The position numbers and the translations under genes were made by a program. Below, in pieces: positions 19,401 to 26,524 of a stretch of DNA of 46,491 bases. The notes under the pieces were generated by a model that worked only from the letters and a program-made list of their open reading frames with translations, searched no databases and was not told the origin of the DNA. Source of the DNA: a virus. How positions within the stretch are numbered: position 1 is the stretch's first letter; the number at the start of each line of letters is the position of its first letter. The stretch lies in IMG/VR virus record IMGVR_UViG_3300006751_004060, positions 1-46,491 of that record; one strand, written 5' to 3'.

Positions 19401-20424
19401 CTACTGCGGTCGGATTTTTCCAAGCATTGCGAGTTGTCAAGGCCCTTATCCTGTTCTTCCCAAAATAAATCGGTCTTTCGTTACATCGGTCAGTCCACAC
19501 CTTAATGCTCTTAAGTTTATACTTCCCGGTTGCTTTAAGCTCTATTTTTTCTACGGTCTCGGTGAACCAATGTGGGAATCCAGTATTTGGAATATTTAAA
19601 TCTTGCGTATTAAGCCAATCATCCAACTCTGAGAGGCATTGCGCAATATATGAGTTATTCTCCCATGGCAAATAATCTGCATAGTCTTCTAAGTTGAATA
19701 TTCTACCATCTTCATGAACGAGGTTCGCCCCCTCCATCGTGCGATATACCTTAAGATATCTTGAATATAGATAAAGGCCTTTTCGAGTTTTGATACAATC
19801 CATGACCAAATCGCCAACTTCATATGTGACTGTTACATCTCCCGGTTCCGGCTCTTCCTCTTCTGGTGGTTGCGCCTCGGGTATCGCTTCATATACTTCA
19901 AATGGTACTGAATATAACAATTGAACATACGAACCCGGATTTGGTTCAAGCCAATATTCTGTTTTTTCGATGGCGTTTTTAACTTTCTCAATCGATTCGT
20001 CTGAGGTATCTTTTCCTCCCCAATCTAAAAGGGCGCGAATGCAGCCCGGACGCGGCTCTCCAGGGTCGACTGGGTGATCAACGAGCCACTGTGGGTCAAG
20101 GGTGTTGTAAACATCTTGATACCAGTCGAGCATATAGTGTTCCCAAATTTTTTCAAGTCTGGCAGCTGCATCTTCTTCGGATATGCCGTCATAACCCAGT
20201 ATTGTCTCTTTCGTTAAAAATGAAACTTGATATTTACATAATTTTTCATTTAAATACGGTTCCGCCTGAGTTAGATTTTTCCAACGGGGAACTGTCGCTT
20301 GAGGATTGGGGGAACACGGCAGGCAAGCATCGACTCTTGGTACAGCCGGATCCGGACACACATCGGGCAGCATGTCTCCATTCTTATCCTGCCATTTAAA
20401 AAATTTAGATTTAGATTCAGCCAT
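13471..20424 (-). CDS. Giant virion structural protein, 2317 residues, function unknown
   Basis: I do not recognise a family. The protein is largely hydrophilic, rich in Asp, Glu, Pro and Trp. Visible features: an acidic EEEEPEPGD stretch near residue 190; a Gly-rich linker (TPGGGGGRGK) near residue 650; a strongly hydrophobic segment at about residues 775-832 (DIFGILWELLKDLILQLIIR and following), which could form a helix bundle or insert in a membrane; a Lys run (PAKKKKNYES) near 1975; and a basic C-terminus (CKKKD). Many cysteines occur, unusual for a cytoplasmic phage protein. It lies between the spike-like gene and gp25, inside the hub/wedge module, so a baseplate, hub or tape-measure-related role is inferred. 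An AGAGA-type ribosome-binding sequence precedes the ATG at 20424. The uninterrupted 6.9-kb frame makes it certainly coding. Confidence 0.8.
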   Translation of the reverse strand: MAESKSKFFKWQDKNGDMLPDVCPDPAVPRVDACLPCSPNPQATVPRWKNLTQAEPYLNEKLCKYQVSFLTKETILGYDGISEEDAAARLEKIWEHYMLDWYQDVYNTLDPQWLVDHPVDPGEPRPGCIRALLDWGGKDTSDESIEKVKNAIEKTEYWLEPNPGSYVQLLYSVPFEVYEAIPEAQPPEEEEPEPGDVTVTYEVGDLVMDCIKTRKGLYLYSRYLKVYRTMEGANLVHEDGRIFNLEDYADYLPWENNSYIAQCLSELDDWLNTQDLNIPNTGFPHWFTETVEKIELKATGKYKLKSIKVWTDRCNERPIYFGKNRIRALTTRNAWKNPTAVAFFFKLSELAKEFSARVERPWLEVLKEHTYPEIHSTGPGAGQIMPSGKESIPECIANALANEAKQLGQDIMDDVFSIGDAIAYAFHKNLCRYDPTENAADQAEIGMNFGVSEQVLDDIKADKSTMWGAAMMGAYKEVDPRDQIFAHFCMRMLMFRKGSPIQMMDDIWANGLERIKVCGLFDLLLAAVECLTKGMSLEEALAILLKNALQAMSIEDFGSLFVGLPPDQQAKLGEMVQKKLTTKEGLEGLTEKYTDAQGQAGAESKVAKGDKEGKFIGKTKIVPPWQNPEVVEAQKKTLRANGMGQMTPGGGGGRGKSATTSSEDPTTSRRSLAQKLDVGAVAKDELDPNVIMEAYVMALLDIYSENYLMLLDKLNDFPGAQIISMLLSTLDCPRPPLFNPGLDDFLKSLTLPFCRNLNEITLPRLENPFIWWPKLMDIFGILWELLKDLILQLIIRTIIRIIVKICELIGSAICKALEVTGAVAGSLPGILTGKKKFSNVLRDAICGEDMSDDEMDNVVTQLVADLGVGGQALADPDRALTFAEDLSSATTQAELVSAMLGEPSETFLRLGDQIVENGYPDYRDALPTPQSIGRFFSNVGNLIPAEMRDEMRDALDKLGPNDETPANPTLCATPEQLESFKDLRCQLLEGRASPEQCDTMFENWRGTMMDDLDEVAALMQNGIGPAIADQMPPIVGDPGCNNGMMPYEPDEFIKEAANAMDGEMKKIHIAFCTDMLGNGGLFSGGDSGWGFINMVLSDTMGNPFTVHQRKSFNDKNYVDFYTDVDNGWIKKAGKEDPLDAMGISFSTLAKQEGAYPQYVGEWLMYQYEAAGGEKSQELNDMGFRNIGKDLGDSVNFISTNSPRGTAKWPISFSDLGFCGLFICDINLTEIPDMGYNVKTAPQWDKERMWFIKKPRKDKPDIKLEFKDNAKGYRMGQNGGQSSWSYGFNVNAYFSDMLETPEGGYANRPDDNVRIYITDLYNMAAAMKDGYEKLQEVNAGNARGKSEDPPDPKILKSRKYEFLAVDDGLDSLYDPGSEGLTIEDFPSLSECFLRQTPYPPQVNMLYDLFKGQHSKESIKSAYDDFMQQQFKKICSEIANNKKAWRYGAQFDDLDMSDFDYLAPPKFKNAGGSNPKTPKKNKSGVDYYMLEVANYNSDGNRDGTRPISNDDAALGWSRNQWLNKRRGTHPEKTRVFYLDPGKYGGTYMNPPVYVKPHKSEGWAGIVDVMFPELSPCSPKTTDVIDFKDISDKISNSYPKIPEDSRLKGSPDCVVEVPYNRILARMSKATIEGLISAGIRVFAGVHFLKGLPIFTKFAPVFPTNYSNIYSAYIVECMEDTFRNAGADFLSPFKDNEFWYAFLEQAVQTYGRRVDNEEFGVDGANVPKNVKDALTRLNNLQESFDYAYGEDLWDAKMSGETGFFNSLKNFREEKNLDSIYRTQEDAKLVLKELVNEQLSITSQKLIGNLKALDMTPDITDLDYYYMTTFCAGTEELGLTLEGTLVEEVVGLPSSATDKAGDMAWTESPLPGIEYPEVSIVVDDETGEPVSPPLVTWPGPFYTHGGEYSVTDGSDYVGYYHGTTSEETGMDEYFVGEELEDNTEQLRAFANKIIIGTEIVTEIDAPVDEEPVPPAKKKKNYESVFTPLGDVPDGPDGASTTKEKPFTLYKYIKVDGAYYNMESGVNAVRAAGGGLISQSFPGTLKLNKDSEGNVLAGAPLRGELGVRYGLFFGWGANTEITRVEIDALDVPVNTFAAIEADSKLLYCLIQLLKEDQKFKLVTNYAFSLKKVLAIMAIYQDVGFLPSIGEVTADAGASFGDLFHDANEYGPYSTTSALKKPGTYADLDWGSIEVKGENWWGKEVEDDIAIVEGATMEHTPGWVAENDRHGFWPSLFVEKYDEWDQLTLRKTAKQLKRIFQVHYRSRDFGGTEKEMDNLAQGYMQQLKEKFRISPGKAFLPWWKRNRVRSNPFNENGELCKKKD

Positions 20425-20435
20425 AATTTATTCTC

Positions 20436-21452
20436 TTAGGTGGTTTTAACATTCCTACTCCAGAGGCACTTATAGCCGCCGGCAGTTAGGTAATTTATTC
20501 TCCATGTAACCAACTCAGTGCGCAAGTGATATAAAGAAATTTTACCTTTCAAGACTGACGATAATGTTGCATAGGTTGCCAGGCCACTTAAAGGAGGAGC
20601 AGCGGTACCAATTGCTACCCACATCTGTTCTGCAATCGATGCTACTGCCATGGTTGCCATCATTGTCATTTCTAGATGATCGCACAACTCTCCGAGGGCA
20701 TCGCGGGTGTTGCCACCTTTAGCTATCCCTTGAAGACCTCTAATCCTCTCTTTCGGATTAAACAGGCCTCCCCACACAACCTGATCCCGTACATTGTTTC
20801 CTGCAATAAACTCGATGTTTGGCGCAGGTTGGGAGATTTTCTTGCCTAGCGATGTTGGTTCGCCGCCGGGCTGGTGTTTGACATCTTGCATGCCGCCAGT
20901 GATCAATTTAACACTTTCGCGACCGATGATTCTTACCGCATCCGCCTTTACTCCAATTCCTGAGCGCGCCTTCGATTGGACACCGACACCGCGCGCGATA
21001 CCAAAGTTGTGATCAATATTGGTCATTTGACTAATGTGGATTCGGGCTGCATCAGCAGAAAAGTCTGGATTAACGTACGTTACTTGACCTTTTGACGTCT
21101 TCGGGCCTTTGCCCTTTCTGGCGGTGATCATGCGCCCAACAACCAAATCAATGGATGCAGCCTTGCAGCCCCCATACGCTCCGTAACCAGAACGTATAGA
21201 GTTTGGCCTATCGGTACCAAGAACGATATAAGCGCCCTCGCCAGTTAATACAGTTTCGTTTGCCGCCTTAAGATAACCAATGCGCCCTCCGCGGCCGGCT
21301 CGATTGGTACAGAACGCAACTGAATGGAATAGGCCGGATTTTGGGGGAAGCTTTTGTTTGCTGCCGAGGGCGCGCGAATTCAGTGACCGCCCAGACGCGG
21401 TCGAATCGCCCGGGATCTGGCCTTCTGAAATTTTAACTTTGTCGTCTGCCAT
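20436..21452 (-). CDS. Putative tail spike / hub-associated protein
   Basis: This 338-residue protein follows the three hub hydrolases. Its middle (about residues 130-195) has short alternating hydrophobic strands in a repeat-like arrangement: DAARIHISQM, then KADAVRIIGRESVKLITGG. These resemble beta-helix or spike strands in gp5-type proteins. The N-terminus is Gly/Ala/Arg-rich and the C-terminal third is hydrophobic and helical (CDHLEMTMMATMAVASIAEQM). One inference is that it supplies the beta-helical needle that T4 gp5 carries at its C-terminus, here encoded separately. AGGA lies about 7 bases before the ATG at 21452, and the 69-base gap upstream has promoter-like sequence. Coding status is firm; the spike assignment is tentative. 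Confidence 0.6.
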   Translation of the reverse strand: MADDKVKISEGQIPGDSTASGRSLNSRALGSKQKLPPKSGLFHSVAFCTNRAGRGGRIGYLKAANETVLTGEGAYIVLGTDRPNSIRSGYGAYGGCKAASIDLVVGRMITARKGKGPKTSKGQVTYVNPDFSADAARIHISQMTNIDHNFGIARGVGVQSKARSGIGVKADAVRIIGRESVKLITGGMQDVKHQPGGEPTSLGKKISQPAPNIEFIAGNNVRDQVVWGGLFNPKERIRGLQGIAKGGNTRDALGELCDHLEMTMMATMAVASIAEQMWVAIGTAAPPLSGLATYATLSSVLKGKISLYHLRTELVTWRINYLTAGGYKCLWSRNVKTT

Positions 21453-21521
21453 ATGATTTCCTGTTACACTACTAAATATTATAGTTTATAATTATGACTT
21501 GTTTAAATTATAAGGTTTTTT
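21453..21521 (-). promoter_or_regulatory. A+T-rich 69-base gap with late-promoter-like elements
   Basis: This is the largest non-coding gap in the window. Read on the minus strand it contains TATAAT (21512-21507), TATAAACT (21490-21483, 6 of 8 matches to the T4 late -10 motif TATAAATA) and TATAATAT (21483-21476), then AGGA and the ATG at 21452. A gp55-like late sigma factor is encoded 4-5 kb away, so a late promoter driving the spike, the giant protein and the wedge genes is plausible. The match is imperfect and A+T-rich sequence gives such hits by chance. Confidence 0.35.
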
Positions 21522-22736
21522 TTATGCGTTTTGCCATTTAGTTAACGAAGCTTGGAACGAACTCTTGACGCCGCTCCAGCTTTTTTTATAGATTTTGCCT
21601 TTTCTTTCTACTTGGCCATCGGCCTTAAGTTTCACCAATTCCTCCGGACTTAGCGCTAAGTTCCATTGCCGATAATAATTCCACGTCAAGATTTCTGCAT
21701 CTGCCTCAATCGAGTTGCCCGGCGGTGTTTGAAATACTTTCATTTTTCCAGCTACTGTCTTTCCAAACACGGTCATACCTTTAGCTAAAGTGTCAAATCC
21801 GGCGAATATTCTTTGATCTCCGCCGCCGTCTCTAAAACAAGTTTGATAATCGAAATCTGCCTGACTGGTACCTGCAAACTGGCCTCCATCAAGCTGTATT
21901 CCTGCAACGTTATTATTCGGGAAACTAAACTTAGACTGTTCTTTAACAATGAAAACAAACATTATCTTTTGAATATGTTCTGGCTGGCCTGATGCCTTCA
22001 CGGCTGCTATCACCTCGGCTTCTGTGTATTTCTTGAATGTTGTGGGCTTCTTTGCTAACGCATCGTATGTCGACGCTTTGCATTTAGCGAAAGTTGAATC
22101 ATCCTTAGCACCGCACTTATCATTGCCACCTTTGCATTGGTAGTATTTGCCCGGATTATTGGGGGCCCCGGCGGTAGTACCGCCCATGGGCATGTTCTGG
22201 GGTTGCTCCCATCCGCCAACTAATCCAACAAGCGAGGCGCATTCGGTGCCCGCGGTGTTTACTGGGCTTTCTACACTTAGGGTATTTATAAATCTACCAT
22301 ATTCTAGATTGTAAGCTTGATCGGTTCTCTCTAATTCAACTGAAACAATATCTCCGCGAGTTACTGGTTGACCTTCTATAATATTTGTGCTAATAAATGT
22401 TGTATGCATTGCAATAATTCTATATGTCATATTCTCATCTTTCGAATATGATGGATCACACGGATCAGGAAGAAATGCGTGTGGAGAGCTTTCACCTATG
22501 ATGCGCGCTTTAAACGCATATCTTTTATTTCCGTCGTTTCCCGTAGAACCACCGTCAAGAGCCATAAGCTGATTTGAAGAAAGTGGAAACATATCAGTTA
22601 GGGCCCTGGCCCTAAAAACCGTTTTGCCGCTATATGTGTCGTATGCCATTCCTTTGCGAAATGACTTACCATATAGATCAAGCGAGCCTTGTCTATCTGT
22701 AAATAGTGTCCAGTCGTGCTTCTCTCTGTTTGACAT
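21522..22736 (-). CDS. Tail hub protein with putative lytic transglycosylase-like domain
   Basis: The protein has 404 residues. Residues 1-175 are the N-terminal module shared with the next two upstream genes (ALTDMFPLSSNQ, DGGSTG, ARIIGESSPHAFLPDPCDP, VTRGDIVSVEL, YNLEYGRF, CASLVGLVG). A Cys/Gly-rich linker (about 180-225) leads to a C-terminal domain with IQKIMFVFIVKEQSKFSFP and NNVAGIQLDGGQF. The pattern of a Glu (E266) followed by an aromatic, then N..AGI.L resembles the catalytic start of SLT/goose-type lysozyme folds, so a glycan-strand-cleaving activity is suggested but not proven. By analogy with T4 gp5 it would act at the tail tip during penetration of the cell wall. It starts at an ATG 5 bases after the M23 paralogue. 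Confidence 0.6.
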   Translation of the reverse strand: MSNREKHDWTLFTDRQGSLDLYGKSFRKGMAYDTYSGKTVFRARALTDMFPLSSNQLMALDGGSTGNDGNKRYAFKARIIGESSPHAFLPDPCDPSYSKDENMTYRIIAMHTTFISTNIIEGQPVTRGDIVSVELERTDQAYNLEYGRFINTLSVESPVNTAGTECASLVGLVGGWEQPQNMPMGGTTAGAPNNPGKYYQCKGGNDKCGAKDDSTFAKCKASTYDALAKKPTTFKKYTEAEVIAAVKASGQPEHIQKIMFVFIVKEQSKFSFPNNNVAGIQLDGGQFAGTSQADFDYQTCFRDGGGDQRIFAGFDTLAKGMTVFGKTVAGKMKVFQTPPGNSIEADAEILTWNYYRQWNLALSPEELVKLKADGQVERKGKIYKKSWSGVKSSFQASLTKWQNA

Positions 22737-22741
22737 ACTTA

Positions 22742-24130
22742 TCAGGCCCCCTCTTCCCAGTCGCTTCCATCAGTACGAGGCTCGCCATCAGGTAACTCAC
22801 GCCACGTGGGGGGCGATGCATTTTCATCGATCCACTCCCATTTGGTACCTTCGTTGCTTTCATCGAGCACCGGTGCGACCACAGCGACAGCGTCACCGGC
22901 GACGTCGCTGGTGCCACATTTGGTGCCGCCGGATGTGTTCTGCATTAGATAGGCCATCGGATCAATCTTACCCCCTGATTCGGTATTTGGGGCGCCGCGG
23001 AAATGCACCTGCATGTGTAGGTGAGGACCGCTGCTATTTCCAGTGCTGCCTACTTGTCCAATCTGCTGGCCGGCTTTTACTGTGGCGCCTGGTTTGAGGC
23101 CGGCGGCGTACGCGGTCATATGAGCATAATAGGTTTCTATGGGGTGGCCGCCGGGGGACTTAGCCGTGTGTAGAAGTTTTATCCAGTTGCCCATCAGTTT
23201 GCCGCAGTTACAGGGAGATTGTTTCCCTTTGCCCGGGCCGCATTTCCCTCGCGGGGCTTCTGGGCATACCTTGTCGTTCATGCCTTTTACGGTGCCGTCT
23301 GCGATTGCATATATCGGGGTACCCTTCTTGGCGCCGATGTCAACTGCGTGGTGGCCCGACTCGCGAGAACCGAAGGGGCTTGTTATTTTAAACTCAGCTG
23401 CCGGTACCGGAGAAGTCAGATTCTCTCCTGTTTTCAAATCAGCCCTGCCAATCCAATCTGGATGCGCGCCGTTATTAGCTGCCCATTTGGCATGTGACGA
23501 CCTGGGAACCTTAATCCCGCAGGCGCCCTGAACGGTGCTCATACCGCCGGGGAGCATGCTCGCCACGGTGCCGGCTGGAGCAGGAGGTGGGCCGCCCCAT
23601 TCGCCTACGAGGCCCACCAAATTGGCGCATGCGGTGCCCTCTGTCGCGACTGGGTTTTCTACAGACGATAGTGAAACATGCCGACCATATTCCAAATTAT
23701 ATGAGTAGTCGCTTTTGTCTAGTTCCACATATATAATGTCACCACGCGTTACGCTGTCGCCGCCGTTTGCCACTGTTGCAATAAAAGTCGTATGCATTGC
23801 AATAACTCTATAAACGGCCTCATCGTTCACCAAAGAATCGGCCGGATCACAGGGGTTGGGTAGGAATGAGTGTGGAGAGTTCTCTCCGATTATTCTACCT
23901 TTATAGGCATATCTTTGATTCGCATTATCACCGCCGCCCGTACTGCCGCCATCAAGAGCCATGGCCTGATTAGAGTTTAATGGGAACATATCTGTCAACG
24001 CAACTGCTTTAAACTGTGTTACCGCATTATATGAATCACCTATGAGACTTTTGCGCACAGTATTGCCATAGATGTCCATTGCGCCGGCGCCATCAGTAAA
24101 AGTTGACCAATCATATTTTCCTTGACTCAT
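22742..24130 (-). CDS. Tail hub protein with M23 (LytM-type) peptidoglycan endopeptidase domain
   Basis: The protein has 462 residues. Residues 1-175 are the shared N-terminal module; residues about 245-395 form an M23 peptidase. The zinc and catalytic residues are all visible: H260 and D264 in GHHAVDIG, H337 in YYAHMTAY, and H370-x-H372 in GPHLHMQV. The surrounding ITSPFGSR and GTPIYAIADGTVK are diagnostic of the family. M23 enzymes cut peptide cross-links in peptidoglycan. An insert with several cysteines (about 288-310) interrupts the domain between strands. Acidic, Trp-containing sequence follows to the C-terminus. It lies head to tail between two paralogues (TAG stop of the upstream gene directly abuts the ATG at 24130), so it is likely made and assembled with them in the baseplate hub. 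Confidence 0.9.
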   Translation of the reverse strand: MSQGKYDWSTFTDGAGAMDIYGNTVRKSLIGDSYNAVTQFKAVALTDMFPLNSNQAMALDGGSTGGGDNANQRYAYKGRIIGENSPHSFLPNPCDPADSLVNDEAVYRVIAMHTTFIATVANGGDSVTRGDIIYVELDKSDYSYNLEYGRHVSLSSVENPVATEGTACANLVGLVGEWGGPPPAPAGTVASMLPGGMSTVQGACGIKVPRSSHAKWAANNGAHPDWIGRADLKTGENLTSPVPAAEFKITSPFGSRESGHHAVDIGAKKGTPIYAIADGTVKGMNDKVCPEAPRGKCGPGKGKQSPCNCGKLMGNWIKLLHTAKSPGGHPIETYYAHMTAYAAGLKPGATVKAGQQIGQVGSTGNSSGPHLHMQVHFRGAPNTESGGKIDPMAYLMQNTSGGTKCGTSDVAGDAVAVVAPVLDESNEGTKWEWIDENASPPTWRELPDGEPRTDGSDWEEGA

Positions 24131-25516
24131 CTATATGTCCCCCCCCATCTTTCCTTCCGGCTCAAGCTCTTCCTGCCCTTCGTTGGATGCAAGGGCTTCA
24201 GTACTGTCATCCTTATAACAGCCGGCTTTCCAAGTATGGGTTTTTGATTCTCCGGCTTCATACCAAGTTTGTCCCTCTGGGCACTTCTGATCCTCTGGTA
24301 CGCCAGCAGCGATGGTCGCCTCGGCGCCGGTAACTCCTATAACTTCTATGTTGTCCTTAAAATCGAGTGGCCAGTTTAAAACGGAGAGGCCTTTTGTTGC
24401 TGGGTTGTTGTCATAATAGTGAGCCTTACATTTTTTCTTTAAGTCTTGATGCGCTGTGATATCTTCGGGTGAATTACCCTCCCAGTGCACATAATCATCA
24501 TCTCCAACATTCTTTAGTTGCAAATTGTTAGCTTTTATTATCGGCCTAAGAATCCTTTGGACACAGCCGTTGCTCTCCTTACATATGCTTCCGTTTGCTT
24601 GCTTAAAGACCACATCGACGGCAAAGCCATATTGATGTTTAGAGTTGCAAGGGGAGCAGGGTGTCATCGCACCAAAACACTTTGGCCACTTCTTAAGAAC
24701 CCATTGATGTTTGGGGCTGCGTCTGACAGAAGTTATTCTGACTTTTAGGCCGGCGTCTTGGGCGGCACCAAAAAACTTCTGGAATCTGCCTCGGATTCGA
24801 GGATCAAGTGCCGACAAACTCTTAGAAAATCTAAAAAACGGTGGCGTCATGATGTTACCATACATCGAGCACTTCTTTCCTTCGGTCATGGCGCCAGCAT
24901 CATCGGTGATTGCATACGAACCACCGCCAGAGGTCCACGTAGCTCCGCCGGCTGTGGTAGGAAAGGGCTCGTGTGTTATTTCACCAAACAAATCAATCAA
25001 AGATGCACAATGTTCCCCTTTGGTGCCAGACGGATCTTCAACGGACAAAAGCTCCTCAAAGGCCCCATATTCTAAATTATATGATTGGTTTGAGCGCTTC
25101 AACCTAACTAGAACAATATCGCCACGAGTAACGGGGATGTCTACTGTCGTTGATGTCGAGACAAACATTGTATGCATTACTATTAGCTTATATACATAAT
25201 CTAAGTCGTCTGCAAATGCTGGATCGCAAGGGTCTGGTATAAACGAATGAACTGAGTTATCGCCAATAATTCTTGCACGAAAAGCGGAGCGCTGATTGGC
25301 GCCTCCGCCGCCATCGCCACCTGTGGAGCCACCATCAATAGCCATAGATTGATTGGCTGTCAGCTTGAAAGAATCTGTCAAGGCTACTGCTTTGAAAAGA
25401 GTCTTGTCTGCGTATTTTTCGCCGGCAACGCCGTACCGAAGCATGTTTCCAAATAAATCTAATGAAGAATTCTTATCTGACCATAGAGACCAATCATGTA
25501 TTTCTCTATTCGACAC
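24131..25516 (-). CDS. Tail hub protein with M15-type (VanY-like) peptidase domain
   Basis: The protein has 461 residues. Residues 1-175 are the shared N-terminal module (VALTDSFKLTANQ, DGGSTG, ARIIGDNSVHSFIPDPCDP, VTRGDIVLVRL, YNLEYG). Residues about 235-350 match the M15 zinc peptidase fold: SKHQYGFAVDVVF gives the SxHxxGxAxD motif (H294, D301), and DYVHWEG gives the third zinc ligand (H344). M15 enzymes are D,D-carboxypeptidases or L-Ala-D-Glu endopeptidases, as in several phage endolysins. Four cysteines (C280, C287, C290, C312 region) may form disulfides. The start is a GTG at 25516, overlapping the upstream gene by 11 bases. This is the first of the three paralogues to be translated. 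Confidence 0.85.
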   Translation of the reverse strand: MSNREIHDWSLWSDKNSSLDLFGNMLRYGVAGEKYADKTLFKAVALTDSFKLTANQSMAIDGGSTGGDGGGGANQRSAFRARIIGDNSVHSFIPDPCDPAFADDLDYVYKLIVMHTMFVSTSTTVDIPVTRGDIVLVRLKRSNQSYNLEYGAFEELLSVEDPSGTKGEHCASLIDLFGEITHEPFPTTAGGATWTSGGGSYAITDDAGAMTEGKKCSMYGNIMTPPFFRFSKSLSALDPRIRGRFQKFFGAAQDAGLKVRITSVRRSPKHQWVLKKWPKCFGAMTPCSPCNSKHQYGFAVDVVFKQANGSICKESNGCVQRILRPIIKANNLQLKNVGDDDYVHWEGNSPEDITAHQDLKKKCKAHYYDNNPATKGLSVLNWPLDFKDNIEVIGVTGAEATIAAGVPEDQKCPEGQTWYEAGESKTHTWKAGCYKDDSTEALASNEGQEELEPEGKMGGDI

Positions 25517-25814
25517 CTTCTAATTCTCCAGGGCCCTGGATTAAATCAAAAAGTTGGCTTTTATCTTCATCAGAAAGTTCCACAGAAACACTTTGGTTTT
25601 TCTGCTGCAATGAGATAATCTTTACCAGTTGTTCGTTAGAGCGCTGCATTGTCTCAACATGTTTGGCAGCAACGGGGCTTAGGCTCCTATTTTGTTCTGC
25701 GTCCTTGGCGATCTGATTTGCTATTTCATTTAAAAATTCTTGGGCGGACCTACGATCATTTCTTATGTTTTCGAGGGCCTCTTCGATTAGGTTGTTTAAA
25801 TTGTTTTTATTCAT
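25506..25814 (-). CDS. Small hypothetical phage protein, predicted helical
   Basis: The protein has 102 residues from the ATG at 25814, whose ATGA overlaps the stop of the sigma-factor gene by 4 bases; a longer TTG start at 25832 exists but is less likely. The sequence is helical and charged (NLIEEALENIRNDRRSAQEFLNEIANQIAKDAEQ, then AAKHVETMQRSNEQLVKIISLQQ) with an acidic tail ending GPGELEGVE. I do not recognise a family. Its position between the late sigma factor and the hub hydrolases suggests a tail-assembly helper or structural role, but nothing in the sequence proves it. Confidence 0.75.
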   Translation of the reverse strand: MNKNNLNNLIEEALENIRNDRRSAQEFLNEIANQIAKDAEQNRSLSPVAAKHVETMQRSNEQLVKIISLQQKNQSVSVELSDEDKSQLFDLIQGPGELEGVE

Positions 25815-26524
25815 AAATCGCCACTTTCCCAATCCTGTTTGAAAAACGAATACTTCTTTCGAAATTTCTTAAGAGAGTTAACGATCTGCTTTGTATTCAA
25901 ACCGGTGATTTCTCTCAGGTATAGGTAAATAGCTTTTTTGTTGAAAATTTCAATGTCTTCTTTTGATTCAAAGAGAACTAATATCGCCTTATAAACTTTT
26001 AAATCATTTTCTTTCATTTGGGTCGAGTCCCAAGATTTTAATTCTTCATAAAATAATTTCCAAAACTCTTCTTCTTCTCTGTTGGAAACATAGGACTCTG
26101 TAGTTGATAGGAACTCTTCCTCGTAGGACTTCGATATATTATCAAAGTTTATCTCTCGCCGATTTCGTTTCTGCTGTTTCTTTACTTTGTGGATAAACCA
26201 ATTTTTTGTAATGACTGAAAAATAAGAAAAGGCTTTGGCGCCTTTAGATGGATCAAACTTATCTAAAATGGTCATCAACCAAATTTTACATTCATCACGG
26301 AGAGAATCACAATTTGGAAGATTGGTGAATTTGTATGTAAAAACAATCTTATCAACCATTTCGCCAAAGGCCGGCTGGATCCATTCTGCATATAATCTTG
26401 TGCGCTCTCGAACGCAGGTTGTCTTCGTATATGCGACTATGGCATTTTCATGATCTTTGGTAAAATAATGATTTTTTTTACGCCTCTTCGGGAGGGGCTT
26501 CTTCTGGGGTGTCGGTGTTTTCAA
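25811..26524 (-). CDS. 55: Late-transcription sigma factor, T4 gp55-like
   Basis: This 237-residue protein resembles T4-family gp55, the minimal sigma factor that directs host RNA polymerase to TATAAATA-type late promoters. The central region (FGEMVDKIVFTYKF, RDECKIWLMTILDKFDPSKGAKAFSYFSVITKNWFIHKVKKQQKR) is a sigma region 2-like block: a helix pair, the conserved 'F.p.ka.aFsYfs...kn.f' and a basic tail. It is longer than T4 gp55 (185 residues). The C-terminus (YSFFKQDWESGDL) is hydrophobic then acidic, as in the T4 gp55 tail that binds the sliding clamp; that parallel is inference. No ATG is near the N-terminus; a TTG at 26524 is the best start seen, giving a 47-base overlap with the upstream gene and a very basic N-terminus. 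Confidence 0.82.
   Translation of the reverse strand: MKTPTPQKKPLPKRRKKNHYFTKDHENAIVAYTKTTCVRERTRLYAEWIQPAFGEMVDKIVFTYKFTNLPNCDSLRDECKIWLMTILDKFDPSKGAKAFSYFSVITKNWFIHKVKKQQKRNRREINFDNISKSYEEEFLSTTESYVSNREEEEFWKLFYEELKSWDSTQMKENDLKVYKAILVLFESKEDIEIFNKKAIYLYLREITGLNTKQIVNSLKKFRKKYSFFKQDWESGDL

Noticed and set aside
22624-23097. 157-codon plus-strand open frame
   Set aside because: Antisense shadow of the M23 hub protein; Arg/His/Trp-rich low-complexity product.
24711-25199. 162-codon plus-strand open frame
   Set aside because: Antisense shadow of the M15 hub protein; no ribosome-binding site and no domain.
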